From contig NZ_CP151275.1 in the NCBI RefSeq assembly GCF_038235435.1, positions 3,720,001-3,784,000 on the forward strand: a stretch of 64,000 nucleotides of DNA. Reading direction: 5' to 3'. Shown piece by piece: positions 9,659 to 17,591 of this stretch. The notes beneath the pieces were generated by a model. It saw nothing but the letters and a program-made list of their open reading frames with translations. It was not told the DNA's origin and searched no databases. This stretch comes from Niveibacterium sp. SC-1 (GTDB lineage: Bacteria > Pseudomonadota > Gammaproteobacteria > Burkholderiales > Rhodocyclaceae). Position 1 is the stretch's first letter, and each line of letters begins with the position of its first letter. The translations under genes were made by a program, and so were the position numbers.

Positions 9659-9954
9659 CTACGCACTCCCTGCACGAAACGCTCGGCCGCTCCGCGGCGA
9701 CGCCTTTGACCTTCCCTCCCCTCTGACCGCGCTGAGCAGCACAGGAAGCCAGAGGCACCGGGCGAAGCCCGGCGCGAGCACTGTTCGAGCTCCGTTCGTT
9801 CGCGGCCTCTTGCGAACGAAAAGGGAGAGTTGCGCAGCGCTCTGGCTTCCGAGCGGCGCAGGGCACCGCACGCAGTGCGGCGCGATCAGCGGGGTCGCCT
9901 TTCTTTGCTTACTTTCTTTGGCGAAGACGCCCGCCGGGGCGGGACCCGGCCAAC
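9659..9954 (-). repeat. Structured intergenic element, unit 2 (inverted copy)
   Basis: Read on the minus strand, this starts like unit 1 (GTTGGCCGGG, TCCCGCCCC, GGCGGGCG) and ends with the same GTGCGTAG. The stems sit at the same places: 9895-9899 with 9920-9924; 9723-9732 with 9880-9889 (one G-U pair if read as minus-strand RNA); 9866-9871 with 9875-9880; 9744-9754 with 9840-9850 (11 perfect pairs, different sequence from unit 1); 9795-9803 with 9812-9820; and 9758-9763 with 9767-9772. It lacks the 5' arm of the 14-bp hairpin of unit 1. From memory, related sequences recur in intergenic regions of Xanthomonadales and Burkholderiales and are often mis-annotated as short proteins; I know of no assigned function. 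Confidence 0.78.
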
Positions 9955-10000
9955 TCACGCCCGCCAGCACGAACATCTCCGGCCATCAGGACCCGATCTA

Positions 10001-10042
10001 CCAAAAGCAAACGGCCTCGAAGCAAGAAAGCTCCGAGGCCGT
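10001..10042 (-). terminator. Intrinsic terminator after mog
   Basis: The arms 10011-10019 and 10034-10042 form nine perfect pairs around a 14-base loop. On the minus strand the stem is followed by a T-rich run (TTTGCTTTTGG). It lies 30 bases past the mog stop codon, the right place to end the darP-mog transcript. Confidence 0.75.
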
Positions 10043-10071
10043 CAGTGAGGGCCGCCGAACCGAGCGTATCC

Positions 10072-10665
10072 CTACGTGCCGGCAGGCCGCTGCGCGCTCT
10101 TCGGCCGAAACGCCTTCACCACCGCCTCATGCGTCTCCACATACGGCCCACCGATCAGGTCGATGCAATACGGCACGGCCGCAAAGATGCCCGGCACGAG
10201 GCTCGTGCCCTGCTCGTCCTTGAGCCCTTCCAGAGTCTCGCGGATCGCCTTGGGCTGCCCTGGCAGGTTGAGGATCAGGGTGCTGCCGCGGATAGCGCCG
10301 ACCTGGCGCGAGAGGATGGCGGTGGGCACGAACTTCAGGCTGATCTGGCGCATCTGTTCGCCGAATCCGGGCATCTCGCGGTCGGCCACGGCCAGCGTTG
10401 CGTCGGGCGTAACGTCGCGGGGCGCCGGGCCGGTGCCGCCGGTGGTGAGCACCAAGTGGCAGCCTGCGGCGTCGGCGAGTTCGATCAGCGTCGTCTCGAT
10501 CAGCGCCTGTTCATCGGGGATCAGGCGCGATTCGATCGCGAGCGGCGTGGCGATCGCCGACTCCAGCCATTCCCGCAGCGCGGGCAGGCCTTTGTCCTCG
10601 TACACGCCGCTGGAGGCGCGGTCGCTGATCGAGACCAGTCCGACGCGCAGCAGATCGCCGGCCAT
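10072..10665 (-). CDS. mog: Molybdopterin adenylyltransferase Mog
   Basis: A 197-residue MoCF_biosynth-domain protein. The nucleotide/pterin-binding motif TTGGTGPAPRDVTPDAT is plain near residues 75-92, followed by the PGFGEQMRQISL segment and a LNLPGQPKAIRE motif with the active-site Pro/Gly loop. It adenylylates molybdopterin before molybdate insertion by MoeA. Its start codon shares one base with the darP stop (TAATG), and a terminator follows, so the two genes form an operon. Molybdenum-cofactor genes moaA/moeA are not in the window. Confidence 0.9.
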   Translation of the reverse strand: MAGDLLRVGLVSISDRASSGVYEDKGLPALREWLESAIATPLAIESRLIPDEQALIETTLIELADAAGCHLVLTTGGTGPAPRDVTPDATLAVADREMPGFGEQMRQISLKFVPTAILSRQVGAIRGSTLILNLPGQPKAIRETLEGLKDEQGTSLVPGIFAAVPYCIDLIGGPYVETHEAVVKAFRPKSAQRPAGT

Positions 10666-11225
10666 TATTCGTCCTCGATCTCGTCTTCGAAGTCGCCGTC
10701 CTCGTCTTCAGCGGCGCGGCCGGGCTGGGAGAGCGCGCGCAGGACCTTGAAGAGCTCCCGGTAGGAACGCGGCGGCTTGCTGGCTTCGCGCTCCTTGAGC
10801 GCGTTACGGCGTAGGTTGCGCAGGTGCTGCAGGTCGGCGTCAGGGAATTCGCTGGCGATCTCGCCGAGCACGGCTTCGTCCTCGAGCAGGCGCTCACGCA
10901 GGTTTTCCAGCTTGTGCTGGCGGGCGATCTCGGCGCGCGAAACGCCTGCCAGGGCATCGAGCGCCTCGCGGATCGGCGCCACGTCCTCGTCGCGCATCAG
11001 CTTGCCGATGTACTGCAACTGGCGCCGCCGTGCCTCGTGCTTGGTGACGCGCAGGAGTTCTTCCATGGCATCGCGCAGGCGCTCGGACATGGGCACCTTG
11101 GCAAGGCGTTCCTTGGACAATTCGCCCAGCTCGGCACCGATGTCCTGCAGGGCGGTGGAGTCGCGCTTGCGCTGCGATTTGCTGGGGCGTTCTTCGATGA
11201 CGCGGTTCGGATCGGGGCGGTTCAT
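10665..11225 (-). CDS. darP: Dual-action ribosomal maturation protein DarP (YjgA/DUF615)
   Basis: A 186-residue, highly charged helical protein matching the YjgA family: the motifs PSKSQRKRDSTALQDIG and KVPMSERLRDAM near the N-terminus and RRQLQYIGKLMRDED are characteristic. E. coli DarP associates with late 50S assembly intermediates and promotes maturation of the peptidyl-transferase centre. The C-terminal 20 residues are almost all acidic (EDEDGDFEDEIEDE). It is divergent from pmbA, the same arrangement as in enterobacteria, which strengthens the call. Confidence 0.92.
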   Translation of the reverse strand: MNRPDPNRVIEERPSKSQRKRDSTALQDIGAELGELSKERLAKVPMSERLRDAMEELLRVTKHEARRRQLQYIGKLMRDEDVAPIREALDALAGVSRAEIARQHKLENLRERLLEDEAVLGEIASEFPDADLQHLRNLRRNALKEREASKPPRSYRELFKVLRALSQPGRAAEDEDGDFEDEIEDE

Positions 11226-11321
11226 GCGGGCAGTCTTTGAGGAAAACGTGGGCGGCTGACGCGGACTCGTCGCCGCGAACTCGTAGAATTATAGCTTTGC
11301 CGCTTCCGGAGCCCTTCCGAC

Positions 11322-12665
11322 ATGTCCGCACACAAAGGTTTCAGCTTCAGCCAGGACCAATTGCGCGAGATCGCACAAGACGTGCTGCGCTACGCCCGCG
11401 AAGGCGGCGCGAGCGCATCCGATGTCGACGTCACCGAAGGCTGGGGACATTCGGTCAGCGTGCGCCAGCGCGAGATCGACACGCTGGAGTACAACCGCGA
11501 CAAGGGTGTCTCGATCACGGTGTACCTCGGCCAGCGCCGCGGCCATGCGAGCACCTCGGACTTCTCCGCCTCCGCCCTGCAGGACACCGTGAAGGCCGCG
11601 CTGTCGATCGCCCGCTTCACGGCCGAAGACCCGGCGGCCGGCCTGCCCGAGGCAGCCACGCTCGCCCGCGAGCCGCGCGAGCTCTCGCTCTACCACCCCT
11701 GGGAAGTCGAAGTCACCGATTCGATCGAACTCGCGCGGCGCTGCGAGGCCGCCGGCCTCGAGGTCAGCGACGAGATTGCCAACTCCGAGGGCGCTTCGGT
11801 CTCGACCCAGCAATCGCAGTTCGTCATGGCCAACAGCCTGGGCTTCTGCGAGGGCTTCAGCAGCTCGCGCCATTCGCTCGGCTGCTCCTTGATCGCCAGC
11901 CGCGACGACGAGATGCAGCGCGACGACTGGTGGGTGTCCAAGCGCAACGCGGCCGAGCTGCCGGATGTCGAGGCCGTGGGCGAATACGCCGCGCGCCGCG
12001 CGCTGGCGCGCCTGGGCTCGCGCAAGCTCGCCACCTGCGAGGCGCCCGTGCTCTTCGAAGCGCCGCTGGCCACGGGCCTGCTCGGCCACTTCGTCTCGGC
12101 TGCGAGTGGCGGCGCGCTGTACCGGCGCACGTCCTTCCTTCTGGATCAGCTGGGCGAACAGATCTTCTCGAAGAACGTGACCCTCATCGATGACCCCTTC
12201 CTGCAACGGGGCCTGGGCAGTGGCTGGTTCGACGACGAAGGCGTGGCCACACAGCAGCGCACGGTGGTCGACCAGGGCATGCTCAAGGGCTGGTTCCTGT
12301 CCACCTACTCCGGCCGCAAGCTTGGGCTCGCCAGCACGGGCAACTCCGGCGGCTCTCACAACCTGATGCTGCAGCCGGGCAAGGAAGGCTTCAATGCCCT
12401 GCTGCGTCGCATGGGCCGGGGCCTGCTGGTCACCGAGCTGCTGGGCTCGGGCGTGAATTACGTGACCGGCGACTACTCGCGCGGCGCAGCGGGCTTCTGG
12501 GTCGAGGACGGCGAGATCGCCTACCCGGTCGAGGAAATCACCATCGCGGGCAACCTGCGCGACATGTTCCGCAACATCGAGGCCTGCGGTAGCGACCTGC
12601 TGGTGCGTGGGGGCAAGATCTGCGGCTCCATCCTGATCGGCAACATGACAATCGCGGGGGACTGA
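11322..12665 (+). CDS. pmbA: Metalloprotease PmbA (TldE)
   Basis: A 447-residue protein of the U62/TldD-TldE family, usual length about 450. Recognisable blocks are RQREIDTLEYNRDKGVSITVYLGQ near the N-terminus and the C-terminal run DDEGVATQQRTVVDQGMLKG and STGNSGGSHN. TldE forms a heterodimer with TldD that degrades unfolded peptides, matures microcin B17 and processes CcdA. TldE itself lacks the HExxxH zinc motif carried by TldD, and none is seen here. tldD is not in the window. A good terminator follows at 12724-12757. Confidence 0.94.
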   Translation: MSAHKGFSFSQDQLREIAQDVLRYAREGGASASDVDVTEGWGHSVSVRQREIDTLEYNRDKGVSITVYLGQRRGHASTSDFSASALQDTVKAALSIARFTAEDPAAGLPEAATLAREPRELSLYHPWEVEVTDSIELARRCEAAGLEVSDEIANSEGASVSTQQSQFVMANSLGFCEGFSSSRHSLGCSLIASRDDEMQRDDWWVSKRNAAELPDVEAVGEYAARRALARLGSRKLATCEAPVLFEAPLATGLLGHFVSAASGGALYRRTSFLLDQLGEQIFSKNVTLIDDPFLQRGLGSGWFDDEGVATQQRTVVDQGMLKGWFLSTYSGRKLGLASTGNSGGSHNLMLQPGKEGFNALLRRMGRGLLVTELLGSGVNYVTGDYSRGAAGFWVEDGEIAYPVEEITIAGNLRDMFRNIEACGSDLLVRGGKICGSILIGNMTIAGD

Positions 12666-12723
12666 CACACCGCGGGGCGCGGCCGAACCATCGCGCGCAA
12701 GCTTTCACCATGCTTACAGCTCA

Positions 12724-12757
12724 GGGCCGATGCAAATAAACCTGCATCGGCCCTTTT
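12724..12757 (+). terminator. Intrinsic terminator after pmbA
   Basis: Arms 12724-12734 and 12743-12753 form eleven perfect GC-rich pairs around an eight-base A-rich loop and are followed by TTTT. It lies about 60 bases past the pmbA stop. Confidence 0.85.
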
Positions 12758-12869
12758 GCATGCGCACGCGCGGCGCATGCTTTAGTACTCTTTCGGCTTC
12801 GTTCGAGATGGGGCACTTGCCGCCTGCGCGGGAAGGAGCCAACAACCCACACGGAGAGAGGAGACACAC

Positions 12870-13958
12870 ATGGAGCGTCGTTCATTCCTGAAGTCTGCGG
12901 GCGCCGGCCTGGCGGTTGGTGCCGCGGCTACGCCGGCATTGGCAGCCGATCTGCCGACCATCAAATGGCGCCTGGCGTCGAGCTTCCCGAAGAGCCTGGA
13001 CACCATCTACGGAGCGGCAGAGGTTGTGGCCAAGCGCGTCGCCGAAGCCACCGGCGGCAAGTTCCAGATCCAGGTCTTTGCCGCGGGCGAGATCGTGCCC
13101 GGCCCGGGCGTCTGCGATGCCGTCAAGGACGGCACGGTGGAAATGGGCCACACCTGCTCCTACTACTTCGTCGGCAAGGATCCGACCTTCGCCTTCGACA
13201 CCGCCATCCCCTTCGGCCTCAACAGCCGCCAGCAAACGGCCTGGATGCTGCAGGGCGGCGGCCTCGCGCTGATGCGCGAGTTCTTCCGCGAGTACAACAT
13301 CTACAGCATCCCCACGGGCAACACCGGCGTGCAGATGGGCGGCTGGTACCGCAAGGAGATCAAGTCGCTGGAAGACCTCGCGGGCCTGAAGATGCGCATC
13401 GCGGGCTTCGCCGGCCAGGTCATGGCCAAGCTGGGCGCCGTGCCGCAGCAGATTCCCGGTGGCGACATCTATCCGGCGCTGGAAAAAGGCACCATCGACG
13501 CGGCCGAGTGGGTCGGCCCCTATGACGACGAAAAGCTGGGCTTCAACAAGGTCGCCAAGTACTACTACTACCCTGGCTGGTGGGAAGGTGGCCCGCAGAT
13601 CACGAGCTATGTGAACCTCAAGCACTGGGAGGCCCTGCCCAAGGAATACCAGTCCATTCTTGAGTCCGCCTGCCTCTACGCGCACTCCGACATGCAGGCC
13701 GAGTACGACGCCAAGAACCCGGCGGCGCTCAAGCGGCTCTACGCTGGCGGCACCCAGTTGCGCCCCTTCCCCAAGGAAGTGATGGAAGCGGCCTACAAGG
13801 CTGCCTTCGAGCTCTACGAGGAAGTCTCCGGCAAGAACCCGAAGTTCAAGAAGATCTACGACGCCTGGAAGAAATTCCGCGAAGACCAGATCATGTGGTT
13901 CGGGGTGGCGGAAGACCGTTTCGACGGCTTCCTGCAGCAGGTGCGCGCGAAGAAATAA
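12870..13958 (+). CDS. TRAP transporter substrate-binding protein (DctP family)
   Basis: A 362-residue periplasmic protein with a twin-arginine-like signal (MERRSFLKSAGAGLAVGAAATPALA). The DctP-family body shows LASSFPKSLDTIYGAAE near the N-terminus, the conserved carboxylate-binding Arg region LAGLKMRIAGFAGQV, and EWVGPYDDEKLGF. The GWY/GWW and FGLNSRQ segments recall 2-oxo-acid (TakP-like) and related monocarboxylate binders, so the ligand is probably a small carboxylate; that assignment is inference. A very strong ribosome site (GGAGAGAGGAG) precedes the start. Its probable membrane partners DctQ and DctM lie 1.3 kb away on the opposite strand, beyond a terC-like gene. Confidence 0.9.
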   Translation: MERRSFLKSAGAGLAVGAAATPALAADLPTIKWRLASSFPKSLDTIYGAAEVVAKRVAEATGGKFQIQVFAAGEIVPGPGVCDAVKDGTVEMGHTCSYYFVGKDPTFAFDTAIPFGLNSRQQTAWMLQGGGLALMREFFREYNIYSIPTGNTGVQMGGWYRKEIKSLEDLAGLKMRIAGFAGQVMAKLGAVPQQIPGGDIYPALEKGTIDAAEWVGPYDDEKLGFNKVAKYYYYPGWWEGGPQITSYVNLKHWEALPKEYQSILESACLYAHSDMQAEYDAKNPAALKRLYAGGTQLRPFPKEVMEAAYKAAFELYEEVSGKNPKFKKIYDAWKKFREDQIMWFGVAEDRFDGFLQQVRAKK

Positions 13959-13994
13959 GCGTCGTCTCCGGCGCGTCGGGCCGTGCGCCACGGC

Positions 13995-14023
13995 TCGACG
14001 CGACACCGCTGCCGGGCTAGAAT
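13995..14023 (+). promoter_or_regulatory. Candidate sigma-70 promoter for the riboswitch-terC transcript
   Basis: TCGACG at 13995-14000 and TAGAAT at 14018-14023 are separated by 17 bases, so transcription would begin close to 14030, exactly at the 5' edge of the riboswitch aptamer. The -10 box matches five of six consensus bases and the -35 box four. Confidence 0.55.
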
Positions 14024-14031
14024 CCGCCCAC

Positions 14032-14200
14032 CAAAGGGGAGTAGCTCCCGATCGGACGTTCGTCAGGCCGTTGTCTTCCAGACAACCGGACGTCCGGGCA
14101 GAGTCACCGAAGTCCAGCGCCGTGAGGCCTGGCCCGAGGATGAAGCTGCGAGCAAGACCTTTGCCGACATCGGCAAAGGCACTTCCGTGAAGCACACGAG
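14032..14200 (+). promoter_or_regulatory. yybP-ykoY family manganese riboswitch
   Basis: The leader of the terC-like gene carries the two most conserved strings of the yybP-ykoY (Mn2+) aptamer: AAAGGGGAGTAGC at 14033-14045 and GAGCAAGACCTTTGCC around 14150-14165. P1 would form from CAAAGG (14032-14037) and CCTTTG (14158-14163). The same CCTTTGCCGA (14158-14167) can instead pair with TCGGCAAAGG (14170-14179) in a perfect 10-bp hairpin, so P1 and this hairpin exclude each other, a plausible switch. A terminator hairpin follows at 14201-14239. In known members Mn2+ binding turns the downstream gene on. Confidence 0.88.
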
Positions 14201-14239
14201 AACGACCTGAGCCATGCCGGCCAGGTCGTTTTTCTTTTT
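14201..14239 (+). terminator. Riboswitch expression-platform terminator
   Basis: AACGACCTG (14201-14209) pairs with CAGGTCGTT (14222-14230), followed by TTTCTTTTT. It lies between the aptamer and the terC-like start at 14255, so transcription is probably attenuated here when the switch is off. Confidence 0.8.
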
Positions 14240-14254
14240 CACGGAGTCAAGACA

Positions 14255-15217
14255 ATGCAGACAATCGGCACCTGGTGGATGTGGGGCGGATTCTTCGCTC
14301 TGGTGCTGGGGTTCATCGCGATGGACCTCTTCCTCCTCGGCGGTCGCAAGGCGCACCGCGTGGGCTTCAGGGAGGCCGCTGGCTGGTCGGTGTTCTGGGT
14401 GGGGATCTCGCTCGCCTTCGGCGCCGCGATCTGGTTCTACCTCGACGGCTCGGCCGGCCGCGAGACCGCAAACCGGATCTTTGCCGAGTACCTCACCGGC
14501 TACGTGATCGAAAAGGCGCTGGCGGTCGACAACGTCTTCGTCTGGCTGATGATCTTCGGCCACTTCGCCGTGCCGCTCGAACTTCAACGCCGCGTCCTGC
14601 TTTACGGCGTGCTCGGCGCGCTGATCCTGCGCACCGGCATGATTTTCGGCGGTGCCTGGCTGATCGCGCAGTTCCACTGGCTGCTCTATGTGTTCGGTGC
14701 CTTCCTGCTCTTCACCGGCGTGAAGATGCTCGTCACGCGCGACGCGGAGCCGGATCTCGCCGGCAACCCGCTGCTGCGCTGGATGCGCAGGCACCTGCGC
14801 GTCACCGCGACGATCGAGAACGAGCGCTTCAGCGTGATCCGCGAAGGCAAGCGCTGGCTCACGCCGCTCTTCGTCGTGCTGATGCTGGTGGAGATCTCGG
14901 ACGTGATCTTCGCGGTGGACTCGATCCCCGCAATCTTCGCGATCACCACCGACCCCTTCGTCGTGCTGACCTCGAACGTGTTCGCAATCCTGGGCCTGCG
15001 CGCGATGTACTTCCTGCTCGCTGGCATGGCGGACCGCTTCGTGTATCTGAAGCCGGCGCTCGCCTGCGTGCTCACCTTCATCGGCGTGAAGATGGTGAGC
15101 ATGGACTGGGTGAAGATCCCGATCGGCATCTCGCTCTCGGTGGTCGCGAGCATGATCGCGATCGGCGTGATCGCCAGCCTCTGGCACACCCGGCGCAGTG
15201 CGGCCCAGGCCCGCTAG
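14255..15217 (+). CDS. TerC/Alx family membrane protein (putative Mn2+ exporter)
   Basis: A 320-residue protein with eight or nine predicted helices. The family signature acidic motifs inside helices are visible: GFIAMDLFLLGGR near residue 20, ALAVDNVFVWLMIF near 90 and VEISDVIFAVDSIPAIFAI near 210. The Asp residues of the last two are the likely metal ligands. TerC/Alx proteins are now linked to manganese efflux, and the manganese riboswitch just upstream agrees with that. An older tellurite-resistance label is less likely since no other ter genes are present. It interrupts a TRAP transporter locus with which it has no evident functional tie. Confidence 0.92.
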   Translation: MQTIGTWWMWGGFFALVLGFIAMDLFLLGGRKAHRVGFREAAGWSVFWVGISLAFGAAIWFYLDGSAGRETANRIFAEYLTGYVIEKALAVDNVFVWLMIFGHFAVPLELQRRVLLYGVLGALILRTGMIFGGAWLIAQFHWLLYVFGAFLLFTGVKMLVTRDAEPDLAGNPLLRWMRRHLRVTATIENERFSVIREGKRWLTPLFVVLMLVEISDVIFAVDSIPAIFAITTDPFVVLTSNVFAILGLRAMYFLLAGMADRFVYLKPALACVLTFIGVKMVSMDWVKIPIGISLSVVASMIAIGVIASLWHTRRSAAQAR

Positions 15218-15225
15218 TCTCCAAC

Positions 15226-15252
15226 GAAAAACGCCGGCCCGTGGGCCGGCGT
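15226..15252 (-). terminator. Intrinsic terminator after dctM
   Basis: Arms 15231-15240 and 15243-15252 form ten perfect GC pairs; on the minus strand the stem is followed by TTTTTCG. It sits between the convergent terC-like and dctM-like genes and fits termination of the leftward dctQM transcript; the plus-strand side has no T-run. Confidence 0.75.
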
Positions 15253-15279
15253 TCCGCGTACGAGCCTGCGTCGCTACGC

Positions 15280-16938
15280 CTATTTCTCCGGCGTGATCAG
15301 GGGCGGCGCATCGTCGTTGCGCTCTTCCGAGCCCGGCGGCGGGATGTCGATACCGCCGCCATCCTGCGGGATCTCGATATGCACCTTGTCCTCATCGATC
15401 TTCTGCTGCTCGCCCAGGCCCACGGTCACCATCCGCGGGAAGGCGATCACCAGCGCCACCATGATGATCTGGATCACCACGAAGGGCACGGCCCCCCAGT
15501 AGATGTCCGTGGTCTTCACCGACTTGGGCGCCACCGAACGCAGGAAGAACAGCGCGAAGCCGAAGGGCGGATGCATGAAGGAGGTCTGCATGTTCACCCC
15601 CAGCAGCACCCCGAACCAGATCAGGTCGATCCCTAGCTTTTCCGCCACCGGCCCGAGCAGCGGCACGAGGATGAAGGAGAGTTCGAAGAAGTCGAGGAAG
15701 AAGGCCAGCACGAAGACCAGGATGTTCACCGTGATCAGGAAACCCACCTGGCCGCCGGGCAGGTCGATCAGCAGCTCCTCCACCCACTTGTGACCGTCCA
15801 CGCCGTAGAAGGTCAGGCTGAAGACGCGCGCGCCCACCAGGATGAAGACCACGAAGGCGGTGAGCTTGGCGGTGGATTCGAGCGCCTGGCGCAGCAGGCC
15901 CAAATTCAGGCGCCTGCGCAGCAAGGCGAGGATCAGCGCGCCGGTCGCCCCCATGGCGCCGCCCTCGGTGGGCGTGGCGATGCCAAGGAATATGGTGCCC
16001 AGCACCAGGAAGATCAGCAGGAGGGGCGGAATCAGCACGAAGGTCACGCGCTCGGCCATGACCGACAGCAGGCGCAGCTTGAGTCCGCGGTTCAGCACCG
16101 AGAGCGCAAAAGCGAGGAAGACGCCCACCGCCGTGGTGATGACGATCTTCTCGTCCAGCGGCGACTCCTTGTTCGCATAGTGGAAGTACTCGAAGGCCAC
16201 GGCCGCCGCGACCGCCGCGACGAGCAGCAGGATCAGCGACACGATGCCGCTGCGACCGTCCGGCTCGCGCAGGGTCCGCGCCTCGGGCGGTAGCGCCGGC
16301 GCCCATTGCGGGCGCGCCATGGTGGTCGCGAACACATAGGCCATGTAGAGGCCCGTGAGCACCAGGCCGGGAATGAAGGCCCCCTTGTACATGTCGCCCA
16401 CGGAACGGCCGAGCTGGTCGGCCATGATGATCAGCACCAGCGAGGGCGGAATGATCTGGGCCAGGGTGCCGGAGGCCGCGATCACGCCCGAGGCGAGCCG
16501 CTTGTCGTAGCCGTAGCGCAGCATGATGGGCAGCGAGATCAGGCCCATGGAGATCACCGAGGCCGCCACCACGCCGGTGGTCGCGGCGAGCATCGCGCCA
16601 ACCAGGATCACCGCGTAGGCAAGACCGCCGCGCACCGGCCCGAAGAGCTGGCCGATGGTCTCCAGCAGGTCCTCGGCCATGCCGCTTCGCTCAAGTATCA
16701 GGCCCATGAAGGTGAAGAACGGGATCGCCAATAGCGTCTCGTTGCTCATCACCCCCCAGATGCGATCGGGCAGCGCCTGGAAGAGCGTCGGCCCCAGCAG
16801 GCCCAGTTCGATACCGATGAGCCCGAAGATCACGCCGACCGCAGCCAGCGTGAAGGCGACCGGGTAGCCGAGCAGCAGCAGAAGCACCATGCTGCCGAAG
16901 ATGATCGGCGCCATGTTGTGGATGAGGAAGGCCATCAT
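15280..16938 (-). CDS. TRAP transporter large permease subunit (DctM family)
   Basis: A 552-residue membrane protein, longer than the usual 425-450 because of an inserted segment after about residue 210 (polar linker, then extra helices) and a polar C-terminal tail rich in Asp, Glu and Pro. Family landmarks are GYPVAFTLAAVGVIFGLIG, the first transport repeat PFFTFMGLILERSGMAEDLL, ASGTLAQIIPPSLVLIIM, and the second-half NMQTSFMHPPFGFALFFLRS. Long DctM proteins like this are known for 2-oxo-acid and related TRAP systems. The start at 16938 overlaps the dctQ stop by four bases (ATGA); a longer upstream frame reads through dctQ in the wrong frame. It works with DctQ and a DctP protein, probably the one at 12.87 kb. 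Confidence 0.92.
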   Translation of the reverse strand: MMAFLIHNMAPIIFGSMVLLLLLGYPVAFTLAAVGVIFGLIGIELGLLGPTLFQALPDRIWGVMSNETLLAIPFFTFMGLILERSGMAEDLLETIGQLFGPVRGGLAYAVILVGAMLAATTGVVAASVISMGLISLPIMLRYGYDKRLASGVIAASGTLAQIIPPSLVLIIMADQLGRSVGDMYKGAFIPGLVLTGLYMAYVFATTMARPQWAPALPPEARTLREPDGRSGIVSLILLLVAAVAAAVAFEYFHYANKESPLDEKIVITTAVGVFLAFALSVLNRGLKLRLLSVMAERVTFVLIPPLLLIFLVLGTIFLGIATPTEGGAMGATGALILALLRRRLNLGLLRQALESTAKLTAFVVFILVGARVFSLTFYGVDGHKWVEELLIDLPGGQVGFLITVNILVFVLAFFLDFFELSFILVPLLGPVAEKLGIDLIWFGVLLGVNMQTSFMHPPFGFALFFLRSVAPKSVKTTDIYWGAVPFVVIQIIMVALVIAFPRMVTVGLGEQQKIDEDKVHIEIPQDGGGIDIPPPGSEERNDDAPPLITPEK

Positions 16939-17537
16939 TTCGCCCCCTCCCCGCTCGCTGCACGCAGCTTGCGGATCTCCTCCGCAAGAGCCTCCTCTTC
17001 GGATGGACCGGCCTCTCCGGCGGCTGGGTCGGGTCCTGCGCCCGTGAGGAAGGCAATGCGCTTCACGATTTCGGAGAGCGCCTGCAGGATCAGCATCGCG
17101 AAGCCGACCGGCACCAGCAGTCGCGCGGGCCAGAAAGGCAGGCCGCCCGCATTGGGGGAGATTTCGTGAGTGCGCAGGCTGGTGACGAACACCGGCCAGG
17201 ACAGCCACAGGATCATCAACGCCATCGGCAGCAGGAAGAAGACCGTGCCGAGGATGTCGATCCAGACCTGCGTGCGGCGCGAGAAGCGGCCGTACAGCAC
17301 GTCGATCCGTACGTGCGCATTCTTCTGCAGGGCGTAGGCGGCACAGAACAGGAACACCGCCGAGAACAGATACCACTGCACTTCGAGGAAGGCGTTGGAA
17401 CTCAGGTCGAAGGCCTTGCGCATCACGGCATTGATGGCCGAGATCAATGTCATGACCAGGATGAGCCAGATCGAGGCGCGCCCGATCTTCTCGTTCACGA
17501 GGTCTATTCCCCGCGATAGCAGCAGCAAGGCTTTCAA
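16935..17537 (-). CDS. TRAP transporter small permease subunit (DctQ family)
   Basis: A 200-residue membrane protein with four predicted helices, typical of DctQ; the conserved stretch AAYALQKNAHVRIDVLYGRFS with the His-Val-Arg-Ile-Asp core is present near residue 70. The C-terminal 40 residues are charged and cytoplasmic. It starts with TTG at 17537, supported by GGAG seven bases upstream and by the absence of a nearby ATG. It is the first gene of a dctQM operon reading toward the terC-like gene. Confidence 0.9.
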   Translation of the reverse strand: MKALLLLSRGIDLVNEKIGRASIWLILVMTLISAINAVMRKAFDLSSNAFLEVQWYLFSAVFLFCAAYALQKNAHVRIDVLYGRFSRRTQVWIDILGTVFFLLPMALMILWLSWPVFVTSLRTHEISPNAGGLPFWPARLLVPVGFAMLILQALSEIVKRIAFLTGAGPDPAAGEAGPSEEEALAEEIRKLRAASGEGAK

Positions 17538-17591
17538 TGTTGTCTCCTGTTGGTATGTGCGGACTCTGCGTTCCGCCGGGCCCCGCTTTTT

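Noticed and set aside
9062..10223. Several open frames of 60-350 codons through the intergenic element
   Set aside because: All cross the inverted-repeat stems, have extreme Arg/Pro/Ser composition and occur on both strands at once. They are explained by the repeat structure, not by protein coding.
15280..17376. Single 698-codon frame as one DctQ-DctM fusion
   Set aside because: The N-terminal 146 codons read the dctQ region in the wrong frame. True DctQ is in another frame with its own start and stop, overlapping dctM by four bases.
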